Origin: Ctena decussata
Taxonomy: Eukaryota > Mollusca > Bivalvia > Lucinida > Lucinidae
Direction: 5' to 3'
Assembly: GCA_963989385.1 (NCBI GenBank)
Contig: OZ022503.1
Coordinates: forward strand, 90,034,638-90,098,637
Length of the DNA: 64,000 nt
This document shows, piece by piece, positions 40,601-55,060 of the stretch (the stretch's first letter is position 1; each line of letters opens with the position of its first letter). The translations under genes and the position numbers were made by a program. The notes under the pieces were generated by a model that did no database searches, was not told the origin of the DNA, and worked only from the letters and a program-made list of their open reading frames with translations.

Positions 40601-43600
40601 ACTAAAACCTCTCAGGCTGTGGGCATTAAACACGTGAGTGTTTTGCAAAGAGTGTAGAACCATATCACATACCAAGAGAAGCAGTCTGATATGAATATTT
40701 GAGCCGCGACATGACAAAACAAAGTGGCATGCACCCAGCAAAGACTCAGATCAGTATGGGCATCCGCCCAGTTTGATCAGGATGGGCATCCGCCCAGTTT
40801 GATCAGTCTTCACTGCCCGCATGGAGCTAGCTTAAACCTATGTCGACCTTTTAAGGGCACACCGAAATCTACTTGGACTGGGTGGATGCCCAGGCTGATC
40901 CGAATCTTCACATGGAGCACATGCCACTTTTGTTGGTTTTGTCTAACACGGCTCATTTACTATTTAGGGTATATGGGTACACTTTTAGGGGAAGCAACCT
41001 GCCCATTTTTTTTTTTTTTTTACTTATTTTTTTTTGCCTTTCTTCTCAATAAGGGCCTACTCTCAAAGAAAAGAACTTGCTCCAAGAGGAGCAAATTCCT
41101 CTTAAGAGTTGACCCTACTGACCCAATTTTGGAAAGGCTACACTGTCCAGGTAAGCCAACAGGAAGTTATGAAAGTTGTTCTCCTTTATAAAAATGGTGA
41201 AAAATCATGAAGGTATTCCCACACACCTTATTACCTGATTCCACACAAATTCAACCATCTCACCTCAGTTACAGATATCTCTGAAGAAAAAGAATTTGAC
41301 TAGAGTTTACTTACTTTGCAACTTTGATGTGGCCAACATACTGGTTATCAATGAACTTGGTTTCTATGCTGAAATGATCATCACTGACTTTGTATTGCAG
41401 CTCACCATTTACACCAGAGTCACGATCTGTCGCTGTCACTGAAATATCATATCTTATATTATATAATCTACAGTAAAACTTCAATGACTCGAACTGGCTT
41501 TGGACCAGGAAAAATAGTTCCAGCCAAAGGTAGTTCTAGCCATCCTGGGATAGTTTCTACATGTATATAAACTGACCTCCAGGAACCTAAGAACGAGTTC
41601 TAGCCAGGCAGGGTAAACGAGTCATCAGAGTTTGAGCTTTTGAGATTCTACAGTATATAGTAACCCTTTTTAGACTGGAAACCTGTTCTGGAGTATTATG
41701 CCAACAGTGTAGACCCAGATCAGATGCCCCGGAATGCAGCATCTGATCAGGGTCTACACTGTTTGCTTATAAAAAAGAGTCATAGTTACAAAACAACCTG
41801 GTCATCAGGTTGTTTGGTAACTATGACTCTTTTTTCCTTTCGAAACAGCTCTTTTTCATTTTGTAACAACCCTTGTATATACACAGTTAACCACGGGTGA
41901 TACTGAATGATGCTTCGCATCGTCTACTATTTAATAACACTTCGTATTCACCTCAATAAATGTCAATAATTGTATAATATAATCCAGAAATAAACTGTCT
42001 GTCACTATGCAGAGCATGATAAATGCCACTTGACATGTTTCATGTCTACTGGCTTTGGGGATTTTCCCATGAGACACCAGCTTCTAAAATTAGTGTCTCA
42101 GAATAGTTCCATACTAAAGTCCTATATGTTGTCCATCTATGAATCCTGACTATTAGAACAGATAGGTCTGAGCAAACAGCACAGGCCCGAACTGTTCCTA
42201 AAGGAGCAGTCTGATCAGGTATACACTGTCTGCCATTCCTTCTGTATCTTTTAGATGCATTACGTATAGGAGAAAGTCTGAGTATCTGACCATTCCTGAA
42301 AAATAATGGAGACGAGGCCCCGAAGGAGCCGAGTCTCATTATTTTTCAGGAATGAACAGATACTCAGACTTTCTCCTACTTAAAATACACCTCAACAAAA
42401 GGACTTCACAAACTGAAAGGAGCTTGGTATTTTTCTCATGTACATGAGAATAATTCTTTGTCTATATTGATTTTTGTCATCTAGCCACAGTGACGACTGG
42501 GAAGTAATGGAGAGATTTATAATGGCAAACTACTGTAGGTGTGTTTTAATCCACTGTTACATTTTCATGACAATCAAGGTAACTATTTTAGGTGTCTCAA
42601 TTATGGGTCTTTTTTTGGTAATGCAAAATTAATGTGACCAAAATCATTATAATTAGTAATAGAAGCACCAGTTTTCACATGCCATCTGATGTAAAGTTAT
42701 GTTTGATGGTGATTTTCATTTGCTAATTGGGTAAAGCAATATTTTGCTCAATCATTTAAAACAATTAACAGCCATCCAGCCATTGGAAATGAAAAGATGT
42801 TGACCTGAGGGACATGAAAACATGTTGACCAGAGAATGCCAATATAGACCTCCCCAGTGCCAGTCAATAATTCTCTTAATCTGTTTAGGGTATTATTGAC
42901 GATTTTGAATATATGCGAGCTGCGGCATGACAAAACTAACAAAGCGGCATGTGTGCCATGAAAGACTCTTTGTGTCATTGCTGTGTGCTTAAAGGATAGC
43001 TAAGAGTCTAAGCAACCTTCAAGCCGACAGCAAAGACTCTAAGCAGACTGGGCAGATGCCCGAGCTGATCTGAGTCTTCGCATGGCAAACATGCCACTTT
43101 GTCGGTTTGGTCACGTCACGGCTCATATAATGTCTTAGGACTAATTCTCTAAGAGTCAGGCTAGACAGGGTGCAAGTTTCTAATATGGCATTACTAATAG
43201 AGCTACACTTACCTAAAAGAGGAAGAGCAGTTTCCCCAATAGGTGTGTCTTCTGACAGTGTAAATGTATAAGTGGAGTACCAGAACTTAGGACTGTTGTC
43301 ATTCACATCCAGCACATTGATAATGATCTGAAAGAAATGCTTGGTAAAGGTTTCCCATAGCCTAGTAGCCATAGGGCAGTTGGGGTTAGAGACCTACTGT
43401 ATCGTGGGCACAGTTGATGAATGGCTGAGCCCATCTCTCTCCTTTCCCTGCCTTCTCCTTCCCTGATTCGAAAAAGGTATAGTCCATTTGCGCCCAAATG
43501 CAAACGGCATCCCCGATATTTTCTCAAAATTAGTGAGAGGTAGAAGATATTCGAATTGTTCATTCTTAGTTTGCATCCTATACATAACGAAATCATAATT

Positions 43601-46600
43601 TTGCAGAAATGTGAAGCTTTGCATAAAAAAGTTTCTATACAAAAAAAAGGACCTAAAACATGTCATTTTCACCTCTTCATTACAAGGGAGTAAAAATTGG
43701 CTGTTGGAATTCCCGTTTAGTTTTACGTATGAGAGCATGTCACCAATGGATGCTATCCCTAGAACAAAACTAGAATTGTTTTCCTACGAAAAAACAGATG
43801 TCTCCCCCCTTTTTGATGTCAAAAGGATCAGTCATTAAGACGCCAAGGGAAAAACAATATGTTTCCATACCCTGAAGCAGGGATTCATAATAAGTAAAAA
43901 GTATAAATGCAAGAGTTATAGTTGTTATGCTCTGCATGTCATGTAATGTTGACTGATATTCATATTTAGTTTTTGTCAAAAAATATAAATGCAAAAGTTA
44001 CAGTGCTCTGCACGTCGTCTATTTATATGTTGACTGATATTTGTATGAAGTTTCATGAATATAGCTTAAATGGTTTTCAAGTTATAGAGCTTAGATGATT
44101 GAGACACGATTTTGTGAATGACAAAGTTCCAAGGGAAATAACTCAAATAGTATAAATGCTGTGCTCTGCAGGTTGTCTAGTGTTGACTGACATTTGTATG
44201 AAGTTTCGTGAATATAGCTTGTCCGGTTTTCAAGTAATAAAGCAATTGAGACACTATTTTGTGACTGACAAAGGTCCAAGGGAAATAACTCAAGAAGTAT
44301 AAATGCAAGAGTTATGGTTCTTGCACTATGCAATTCTTCTAATGTTGATTGATATTTGTATGAAGTTTCGAGAATATAGCTTGAATGGTTTTCAAGTTAT
44401 AGAGCAGACACAACTGAGACACGATTTTGTGACTGACAAAGTTCTAAGGGAAATAACTCAAATAGTATAAATGCTAAAGTTATGGTTCTTGCATTCTGCA
44501 CATCGTCTGATGTTGATTGATATTTGTATGAACTTTCATGAATATAGCTTGAATGGTTTTAAAGTTATAGAACGGACTCGACTGAGATGCAATTTGTGAT
44601 GGACAAAGTTCCAAGGGAAATAACTAAAAAAGTATAAACGCCAGAGTGCATTCTGCACGGCGTCTGATGTTGACTGATATTTGTATGAACTTTCATGAAG
44701 AAAGCTTGAATGGTTTTAAAGTTATAGACGGACTCGACTGAGACGCAATTTTGTGATGGACAAAGTTCCAAGGGAAATAACTCAAAAAGTATGAATGCCA
44801 GAGTTACCATTTGTGCACTCTGCACATCGACTCATGTTGATTGATATTTGTATGAAGTTTCGTGAATAAAGCTTGAGCAGTTTTCAAGTTACAGAGCGGA
44901 CACAATTGAAACACAATTTTGTGATGGACTAAGTTCCAAGGGAAATAACTCAAAAAGTATAAATGCCAGAGTTACCATTCTTGCACTCTGCACGTCGTCT
45001 CATGTTGATTGATATTTATATGAAGTTTCGCGAATATAGCTTGAGCGGTTTTCAAGTTATAGAACGGACACAATTGAAACACAATTTTGTGATGGACTAA
45101 GTTCCAAGGGAAATAACTGAAAAAGTATAAATGCCAGAGTTACCATTCTTGCACTCTGCACGTCGTCTCATGTTGATTGATATTTATATGAAGTTTCGCG
45201 AATATAGCTTGAGCGGTTTTCAAGTTATAGAACGGACAAGATTGAAACACAATTTTGTGATAGACTAAGTTCCAAGGGAAATAACTCAAAAAGTATAAAT
45301 GCCAGAGTTACCATTCTTGCACTCTGCACGTCATTCCATGTTGATAGATATTTATATGAAGTTAAGCGAATATAGCTTGAGCGGTTTTCAAGTTATAGAA
45401 CAGACACGATTGAAACACAATTTTGTGATGGACTAAGTTCCAAGGGAAATAACTCAAAAAGTATAAATGCCAGAGTTACCATTCTTGCACTCTGCACGTC
45501 GTCTCATGTTGATTGATATTTATATGAAGTTTCGCGAATATAGCTTGAGCGGTTTTCAAGTTATAGAACGGACACGATTTGTGACAGACAGACGGACAGA
45601 CGGACGGACAGACAGACGCCCGGGGAAAAACAATATGTCTCCCGGCCCTGAAGGGGGGAGACATAATTTGCATAATTAATTAAAATGTTATTCTGAATCC
45701 ATTTTTTTTTCTACTTTTTGTGTCACCCATATATCATAAAATTTTAAAACATACACTTTTTACTCGCAAAATAATATAAAAGTTCAACGTTTATTTACAA
45801 CATAGTATCACCTGACCAGTGATACCATGCGTTATGCGTGCGGACAGGTGAATGCATTTTACTATTTCATTCATATACGCCCACACCTGTAGTAAACAAA
45901 GAGTTTACGCTATTGCCTATCAATAATATTTTGGCTGTTCTAACAACCTCACAACGCCCTTTAGTGAAACAGCTCTGTTTTTGCATTACTGTCAATGGAA
46001 AATATTTTACAAAAGCATCCAAAAATTTGGACTTTCCGTATTCTGTTATGTATAGTTATAGGAATCATTAGGACATTAGAACATTTGATGGAACTTTCAT
46101 CATTTTCGAGAAAATAAGCAAAACCCCATTTGCACTTGGGAGCAAACGGACTATACCCATTTACTGCTGGGTTGACAGAGAGGGTTTTCCAGTCATCGGA
46201 TGGCGACAGTGAGCCGCGAACTCACAACTTTCTGCACAATAACCCAGCCGCTCTAACCACTCAACTACGGTGCCTCTATGCTGGCCATTAAATTTGAAAC
46301 ATAAAGCGAACCTAATTTCCTGCACATCTAATGCACAGCCAAGTTTTGAATGGATGAATTTTATGGATAGATGATCCATGGAACAGTTTAAAACCTAGAT
46401 GACTTACTGACAAGAAAATATTTTTCAGCAGACAGTCACAATAAGACAATCTCATGAGTCTATGCAAGTGATTAAAACAATCATATAAATGGTTCAACCA
46501 CAAACAAACCTTTCACTTATGTCTTGAACCATGTTTTAGCCATGAAACAATTGTGATTTAGTTGATGTTTTTCCTATGCCTTTTGGTGCAAACAGTCCAG

Positions 46601-49600
46601 AGCTCTAAATAAGAAGGGGTAACAGGGATAATTCAGATACAATTTTTCTTGTTTCTCATCAAAAACATACACCTTGACCCCTCATATTCTATTGACAGGT
46701 CAAAATGTAATACTGTTTTAATGGAAAAATATGGAATATTATCCCTATTGATTGAGTCATTGTTTTGGGTTTAATTACCCTTTGAGACAGTATTTCAGTC
46801 TATATCGGGCCGTCTCCCAGAGAGGGAGAAAAAGAAATGATAGACAAGAGAAAAATTGTCCAAACAACCCCCACTCGCACCAGAAAATTTACTTTGAGAT
46901 ATCAGTAGTTTGGAATGGATATTGGTAGTTGACTGTATAATAATGCTGGCATAAACATCTGAAAGAAAACACCCTGATCCAATAATACCTCTGATGTACT
47001 CTTGAGCCCGGTTTCAACCTCTGTTGCTATGACATTCAGCTGGTACTGTGTTGGTTGTTCCTCGAAGTCTAAATTTTGGAGGGTCTCAACATTATCTTTG
47101 CTGGTTATACTGAACAGACTGGAGATTCTCCCTGTGGGCTCCACAAGGTCAAAGGTCACACGGTTTCTCAGTGTATCTTGGAAACACTTTGCTCTGATTA
47201 CCAGAATACTTTTGTCTGTGTCCAGGATCCTGAAAATTAAATGTCAATGAAATGGTATAGTGCTGTTCTGGATAAAGCAATATCAAGGCAAAGGAACTAT
47301 ACAGTACTACTTAATAAACTTGAGTACCAACCATTCTTTTACATATGAGCTGCGACGCGAGAAAACCAACAATGTGGTTGTGCGCCCAGTGCCGACTCAG
47401 ATCAGCCTGGGCATACGCCCAGTCTGATCAGACTCTTCCCTAAGCACTTAAAGGGTAACCAAGGGTCTAAGCTACCTTCATGCGGACAGCGAAGACTCTG
47501 ATCAGACTGGGCAGATGCCCAGTCTGATCTGAGTCTGTGCTGGGCGCACAACCACTTTGTTGGTTTTGTCGTGTTGCGGTTCATATATATGTTGATGTTC
47601 ATAAAAAATAAATGTTATACACCTATTTAATATCTAATGCATTTTTCAATGGATCATAGCCATATCTAATATGCTTAAGAAGTTCCTGTCTTTGTTGATT
47701 TCCAAAGTTACTAATCTCCCCTGACCCCCACACCCTACAAGTACCGCCATCATCAGTTGGATGAATGGATCAACATTTTACTGCCCTTTCAACACTATTT
47801 CAGTCACAGTAAGCCAATGAAGGGTATATTAAATTCTTAGCGAAGAAAAACAAGGAATTTTTATCAATATAAATATGTTATTTCCCAGTTCTCTAGGGAA
47901 ACAAATCTCTGTACATTGGTTTCCTCCCCATATTATTTGGAGATTGGTTATTAATGTATGGCCATGTACTGGCATTTAGAACTTCTTTAGGAGCAGTCTG
48001 ATCAGGGTTTACACTGCCCAGGCATTCTGCAGTGAATGAGGTATAATCTGTTTGCCTGTCAACACAACCATGTAGCTACTGATTTGTCTCTCAGCTCACT
48101 ATTGATTGTTCCAGCTATCTGATCTAGACAAAGGCCATGAGATGTGCTCTATCAACCCACAAACTATCTCCAAAGACTTTAGGTGTTGAAAACTCAGATT
48201 TATGTTTATTCTTGTTTTTGTTTTTTTGGGGGTTTTTACACTTTTTCCATTACAATAACATCATGTGGGATCTTGCACCATACTAAGAAGATCACTGTCT
48301 GGGTGATATGAAACTGAGGTTGGTCCAATTTTCCATCAATTACCTGAGCATGCAAAAAGATTTTGTTTCCATTCCAAAGATCAAACATCCACAATACATC
48401 CTTCCTTAGAATTTCCATATGAAAGTCTATGCTGCCAACAAACCCTTCAGATGATATCGGCTGATGGTTACAAAAGGAAGTGAACATTGAAACAGTCTGA
48501 AAATTGTAGGGCTCCAGATAAGATGGGGTTGTGACAATAACTACATAATTTATTACTTTATTTCTAAATAAATAAATGTTGCCACCCTTCATTAGTTCCA
48601 GCCTGTGGAGGCAGTCCTAACAAGTCTCAAGAACATATATGCTTTTGTGGCTTAGAAACAGAAAATATCTCAAAAGCCATCCTTTATCTGAGCCTCAGCA
48701 CTATCTGATCTAGCATGAAGGAGACTTTGAAGAAAGACTCCAGCACAAGTCAATTAACAATAAAAGGCCATCAGCCAAGTGTCACCCGACGTTTGAAATG
48801 TGTCACAAACTTCAGCCCTTTATTCTGTTTTAGAGTAAATGTACGGCCAAAAACAAAAAATATATATATTACAGAACCTGGTAAGCAAATGATAACTGAA
48901 CATATGCAAAGACATATACCCAATTACTGGGCCTCTTTATAAAATACTTAAGTTCAGAACGGGGCATATATGTGTAAAATCAGGTAACTGAAACTATAGG
49001 CCTTTACAAAATGACCAAAACATCAAGACTGTATACCCAGTAACAAAAAAACAAGAGCCATAATCCTGCTTATATGAATCTGATGAAAAATGAACAATGC
49101 ATTTATGAAAATTCAGCCCATTAATATGAATAGTTCTGGAGTTATCCCTTTACCTTTAAGTGAATGTCTATTATCTATGAAAGGGGAATAACTCTGTCAC
49201 TTATAATTTAGCACATCCTAACAATAATCAGAATACTCAATTTACCAAATGCTAATAGCATACCAAATTTCAGCTCTCTCGGTCAAACGGTTCAAAAGTT
49301 GGAAAAATATCAAAAACCGACAAAGGGCCATAACTTTGTGAAAAATAGGACAATTGAAATCCCAAAATCACATGCACATCTTCAGATCATGATGAAACAT
49401 TCTGCACAATTTCAAGTCAATCTGATACAAGATGTTGCAGGAGTTGCGGGGACAAGGTCTAAGTCAGCAAGGGCCGTAACTCCATTAAAAATGGCCGAAA
49501 CAAAAATAAAAAACCACATGCACATCTTCATATCGTAAGAATACAATCTGTAAAATTTCAAATTAATCCGATGAAAGATGTAGGAGGAGTTGCGGGGACA

Positions 49601-52600
49601 AGATATCGGAAGGTCTGAGTCAGCAAGGGCTGTAACTCCATCAAAAATGGCCGAAACAAAAATCGAAAACCACATGCACATCTTCATATCATAAGAATAC
49701 AATCTGTAAAATTTCAAAACTATCCGATGAAAGACGTAGGAGGAGTTGCGGGGACAAGATTTCGGACGGACGGAAGGACGGACGGAAGGACGGACGCACA
49801 CACTGACGGACGAGGGTCATTTCTATAGTCCCCCTCCGCCTACGTCGGGTGACAATTAAAGAGCCAACAACGATTAGAGTTGAATTTGCAAACAGTGTAG
49901 ATCCTCATCTGGATCTACACTGTTTGCCCCTAGCCTTAGAATTCTGAATTTGAATAGCTTGGACAAAACATTTTGAAATTTTGCGGGCATGAATTTTGTC
50001 TGCCTTTTAGATGCATAGTTTCTTTCACCCACTGCACAATTTACTTACTTTTTACCAACACCACTGTTCTCATACACATGAGCTATGAAAGGATTCTCAA
50101 ACAACTGTGGCGGCCTGAACCCGGCAAGAACTTTCACCAGTGTGAAGTCAGATTTCTGAGGTGGTGACAGTCCGGCAGCTATATCTTGAGCAGAAACAAC
50201 CAATGTGTACTCCACTCCATCCACAAACTGGCCAGGCCCACTGACAGTGGTGACCAGTTTACCAACCATGTCTCCAGTCTTTGGATCAGCTTCGGTAACC
50301 ATTCGGAATTTACCCTCTCCACCTGAAAAATTGTGACTGAACCATGAAACAAGAATATCAATGAGTCTGCTGCAGCTGCAGCAGTATTGGTCTGATAAGT
50401 GCCAGCCCTGTTGCACTGAGCATCTATGGATCTTGTGGAGTCTATAAACAAGAGGGCCATGAGGCCCTGAATCGCTCACCTGAGTATGGTGGTCATGTAG
50501 GTCATGTGACCTAGACTGCTTGAATAGATTTTCGTTCCCACAGCCCCTGGAGGCTGTGTATGAAATTTGGTTACAATTCGCCCAGGGGCTTTTGAGGAGA
50601 CGTCTTAAATTGTCAAAATATGAGAGACATGGGTCAGAGGTCAAAGAATGACCTTGACCTCTTGTACCCGTAAATGTTCCATGTACTAACTAAGACAACT
50701 GTATATACCAATGTCTAAACTTGCCATAAAATCTTATGTTCTAGCATTTTCCAATACTTGACCTTGACTTCAAAAACGTCAAGGTCAGCCAAAGGTCATC
50801 ATTTGAACAATCTTGATAGTACTCAAGCACCTGGTGGTATATACCAAGTTTCAAGGCCATCAATCATTTGGTTCTTGAGAGGTTTTTACCATATATGGGT
50901 GTGGTGGCCATGTTGGTCATGTGACCTGGACAGTATGAATACATTTTTGTTCCCTCAACCCCTGAAGGCTCTATATGAAATTTGGTTTCAATTGGCCCAA
51001 TGGCTTTTGAGGAGATTGTTTGAAATTGTCAAAATATGAGAGTTCTGGGTCAAAGATCAAAGAATGACCTTGACCTCTTGTACTCATAAATCTTCATGTA
51101 CTCATTAAGATGACTGTAGATACCAATGTTTAGCCCAATATTTTCAACAGTTTCCAAGTAATCTAGTATTGTAGCAGTTTGCCATATAAAAGCACAAGGA
51201 AGCAAATTTGACCTTGCCGTAAAAAAGGTCAAGGTAAACCCAAGGTCATAATTTGAACAATCTTGGTAGTACTTATGTAACCGATGCTACATACCAGGTT
51301 TCAAGGCCATCAGCCTATTGGTTCTGGAGAAGAAGATTTTTTAGTTTTTTTCTATATACAAAAGACGCAAATTAAATGACAAACAGTGTAGGCCATGATC
51401 AGACTTCTTTTAAGTGCAGTATGATCTGGGCATGTACTGTTTGTTCAGCCCTACTGTCACAATGCTAAAAATTTTATGGTAGGCAAAAACCCATGACTCT
51501 AATCAACCTGTGAATCATTCGATGGTCTTTAATCTGATTGCATGGGGTTTTCAGCTTCTGCACATGAAAACACTCCTGGACCGTTGTTTGTAAAGACTTC
51601 AGGTACTATTTTACAGACTGGACAAGGAAGGCCCGAAATCAGAACTGCATTGTTCCCAAAAACCTCATCTTTTTCATTTCTGCCAGATTCAAAATTATAT
51701 TTTGAATTTTATGAAGCTTATAAATTTTACATGAAAGATCCACCCAGTTCATATCTGCAATTCTTTATAAAACTGAGTTGATCTGATTGCAGGGGGCTTG
51801 AAGTTTCAACCGCCAAACCACTTAAATATCTTCCAACAAGAAAATTGATACTGCATTTAAATTTGAAGTGATAATGATCTTACTTCAAAGGCCGCTGTGA
51901 GCTGTCAAACCCGAAAAGGTTCTGGATGTACATGATCTAAAGTAAAGCGTTTTCACCTAAAGCCCCTACTAACCCTTTTAAATTAATATTGATTTGCAAC
52001 TGAAACAGATGTCAAAACCTGTCATCATTTATGCATATTAATAGTGCAAGCAGCATCTCTCCTTGCAAGCTTAAATGAAACCCAATCTTCTTAACCTTTC
52101 ATCCCTAATTATCTGAAACTGGCTCTTCCCTCTTTATCTTTGGGCAAGTCAATTATTTCATAAAAGGGGTATTTGGAATCTGAGCAAAAAAGACAAACAA
52201 AATGACAGAGTAGATCCTAATGAGATGGCTCATCATGAGCCATCTCATCAGGGTCTACACTGTTTGCTCAGGCTGGAAGGAATTATTGAAATCCAATCTT
52301 CTTAAGCCCCTTGGGTAGGCTGTCACGCTAATTATGGGCCATCTTAAGCCATTAAAACTGATCTTTTCTGTCTTGAAATTGATTTCTGAAGCATTAATAA
52401 GAAATATTTATAACCCAAGGCTCAGATGGCTTCAAATTAATATAATCCTTGCTCCCCATAGAAATTCTGCACCAATAACTCTGCATATACAGTAATAATG
52501 CTAACAAGAGTTGTCAGAAGACAACAAAGTGCACCTTACAGGAGCTTGACTTTCACAGCGATGGTGGTATTGAAAGCCTTTGGGTATGCACTGGCTGCTT

Positions 52601-55029
52601 AGACTTATCCTCCCCAACACATGAATTTTTTATGGTCAAAGATTTTTTTTTGATAGAGCTTCAAATAGAGTTTCAAATTCAGCCTCTTTCATGGCTTTCA
52701 TGGATAATGCCTACTTAGCAAAGTGCTGTTTTGATATCAGATATTTTCTTTAATTTCCATTTGGAATCTGCTATTGACCAAATAAGGAGCAGTCTGAACA
52801 GGGTCTGCACAGTTTGCAATTTATCTCTTTTAACTTTAAGGTACCGGTATATGAGTATACCTTTAAAGGGAGACAATTTTTGTGACTCCTTTTCTGTCTC
52901 CCTGGGCAACAAACCCTTTCAAAAAAGGCTCTACTTTTAATGCTCTCCGAGGAGCAAATCCCTTAATTGAGTAGATCCCAATTGAGAAAGGGAGCAAAAA
53001 CTAAAATGGCAGAGTTACTCCCCCCCTTAATGCATATGCATTTATCTTAAACATCCTCTGACATGATAAATGGAAGGCAGCCACATCCATTACAGAAAAT
53101 CAGTTGCCTAAGCAATATAATACTGCATCACAATAGTCCACGAGATTAACCAATTCTGCAGGAAAGATTGTCCCGAGATTAGTTTAACTCCCTAAAGGAA
53201 TTAATGGAGTCTGATAGCAGCAAAGAAATGCCAAAAATGGATTTAGAAGCTTAAGAAGTGCTTCAAAGCATGCAAAATCTGTCAAAAATATGCACAAGAA
53301 ACGCGAATTTTTACAATACAGTCCCAAGTTTTATAAATGAAGACAAATCTGTGTGATGAATCAATGAAATCAATTTCGTTTTTATTTGCTTGTCGGGAGG
53401 AAAGCTATTCTAACTGTACTCCAATTATGCTGTCTCCAAAAGGGTGGTGGGGTGGGGGTGGTCGTTGTGTGTTTGCACTTGTACCATTTCTTTGATAGCC
53501 AAATCTAATTGCAAAATTTTGCAAAACCATTCACCTCTATGTGGGTTTTAGAATGTATAATCAAACATTTGAGCCGCGACACGACAAAGCCAAAAATGTG
53601 GTTGTGCACCCAGCGCAGACTCAGATCAGCCTGGACATCTGCCAAGTTTGATAAGACTCTTTGTTAAGAGCTCAAAGGGTAGCTAAGGGTCTAAGCTACC
53701 TGCATGCGGACAGCGAAGACTCTGATCAGACTGGGCGGATGCCCAGGCTGATCTGAGTCTGCGCTGGGTGCACAACCACATTGTTGGTTTTGTCGTGTCG
53801 CCGCTCATTTCATAAGTTACGTGCATCAAACAGCCAGTTCCGGTGAATTTTTCATATTCATAAGATCTTTACCTTTGAATCATGGCAAATCCCCTAAAAA
53901 AACATTTTCATTCTTATATATAAAGATTTTGAGAATAAAGCATAGCTAGTAAGACCTTTTCCTTGTTTGTTTTCCTTATTGTATGAATACATTTCCAAGG
54001 GCAACCACTCTAACAGGGATATATTTGTCTTCCTTCAAACTTCTCTCATATAAAAAGAAAACAAAAAGATTTGCTTTCCTTACAGAGTTATACCCCCTTG
54101 CATCTTCTGAAAGTCACCAGTGGCCCCCCTTGCAGAAGGGATTCACTCACCAAACAAGCAGGTACTATAAACTTCCTACGTACTGACATTTGTCCCAAAT
54201 GGAAAATTAATCATTATAGGTGTCCCAATATTTGAGCGCTTACTGGTACTCTGAAGAAGATCATGGTACAAAATGTACTAACACCATAGTGGTGTATACA
54301 AAATACCTAAAGAAGACTTCTGACATTTTCAGCTATAAGTAAGGGTGCTAAAACATATCAAGCCAGACGTAACATCTGAATGAGAACCTTTTAGACCATA
54401 TTAGATCCAATATATTATCCTCTTGGCTTCCATTACCAACAACTTACTCTGCCAGCCTATAGCTTTTTGTCAATAACTCATTTCCGATGTATGTGCAAAG
54501 AAAGTTTATATTTCAAGAAAAATTGTTATGCCAGCCCCACTATCGGTGTTATTTGGCTGGAATCAGCTATGGAATCCTTCACACTGTATAGTTCCATTGC
54601 ACACACCCTTTCATTATCATCCTATATCGTCTCAATATGACTGAAATATTGTTGAAAGGGACTTAATACCCAACAGCATAAATCTGCTATGCTCCACATA
54701 AAATATGGCTTCAATCGGCCTAGTGCAGAGATGATGATGTTGAAAGAGTGTGGATGACCGAAGATCAGGAACTGCCTATACTATAAGCACAGTTACAGTT
54801 CTTGTTCTCTGCACATCCTCTGATGACGATTAATTACCAAGTTCCGTGTAAATATCTTGAACGGTTTCAGAGATATAATGGAGTGGATAGGATTTGTGAT
54901 GCAAAGACAGATGAATGGACAGACCCTGTAGGGGAGAAGGGGGAGGGGAGGAGAGGAGGGGGGGGGGGACAGACAACAATGGGGAAAACAATATGTCTGT
55001 CCTGGAAGGGGGAGGCTGTGTGTGTGTGT

Positions 55030-55060
<31 letters not shown>

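Noticed and set aside
49412..49801. 129-codon minus-strand ORF with repeated phrases
   Set aside because: The repetition comes from the tandem units of a HINE-like element and the GGACGGAC tract, not from a protein gene.
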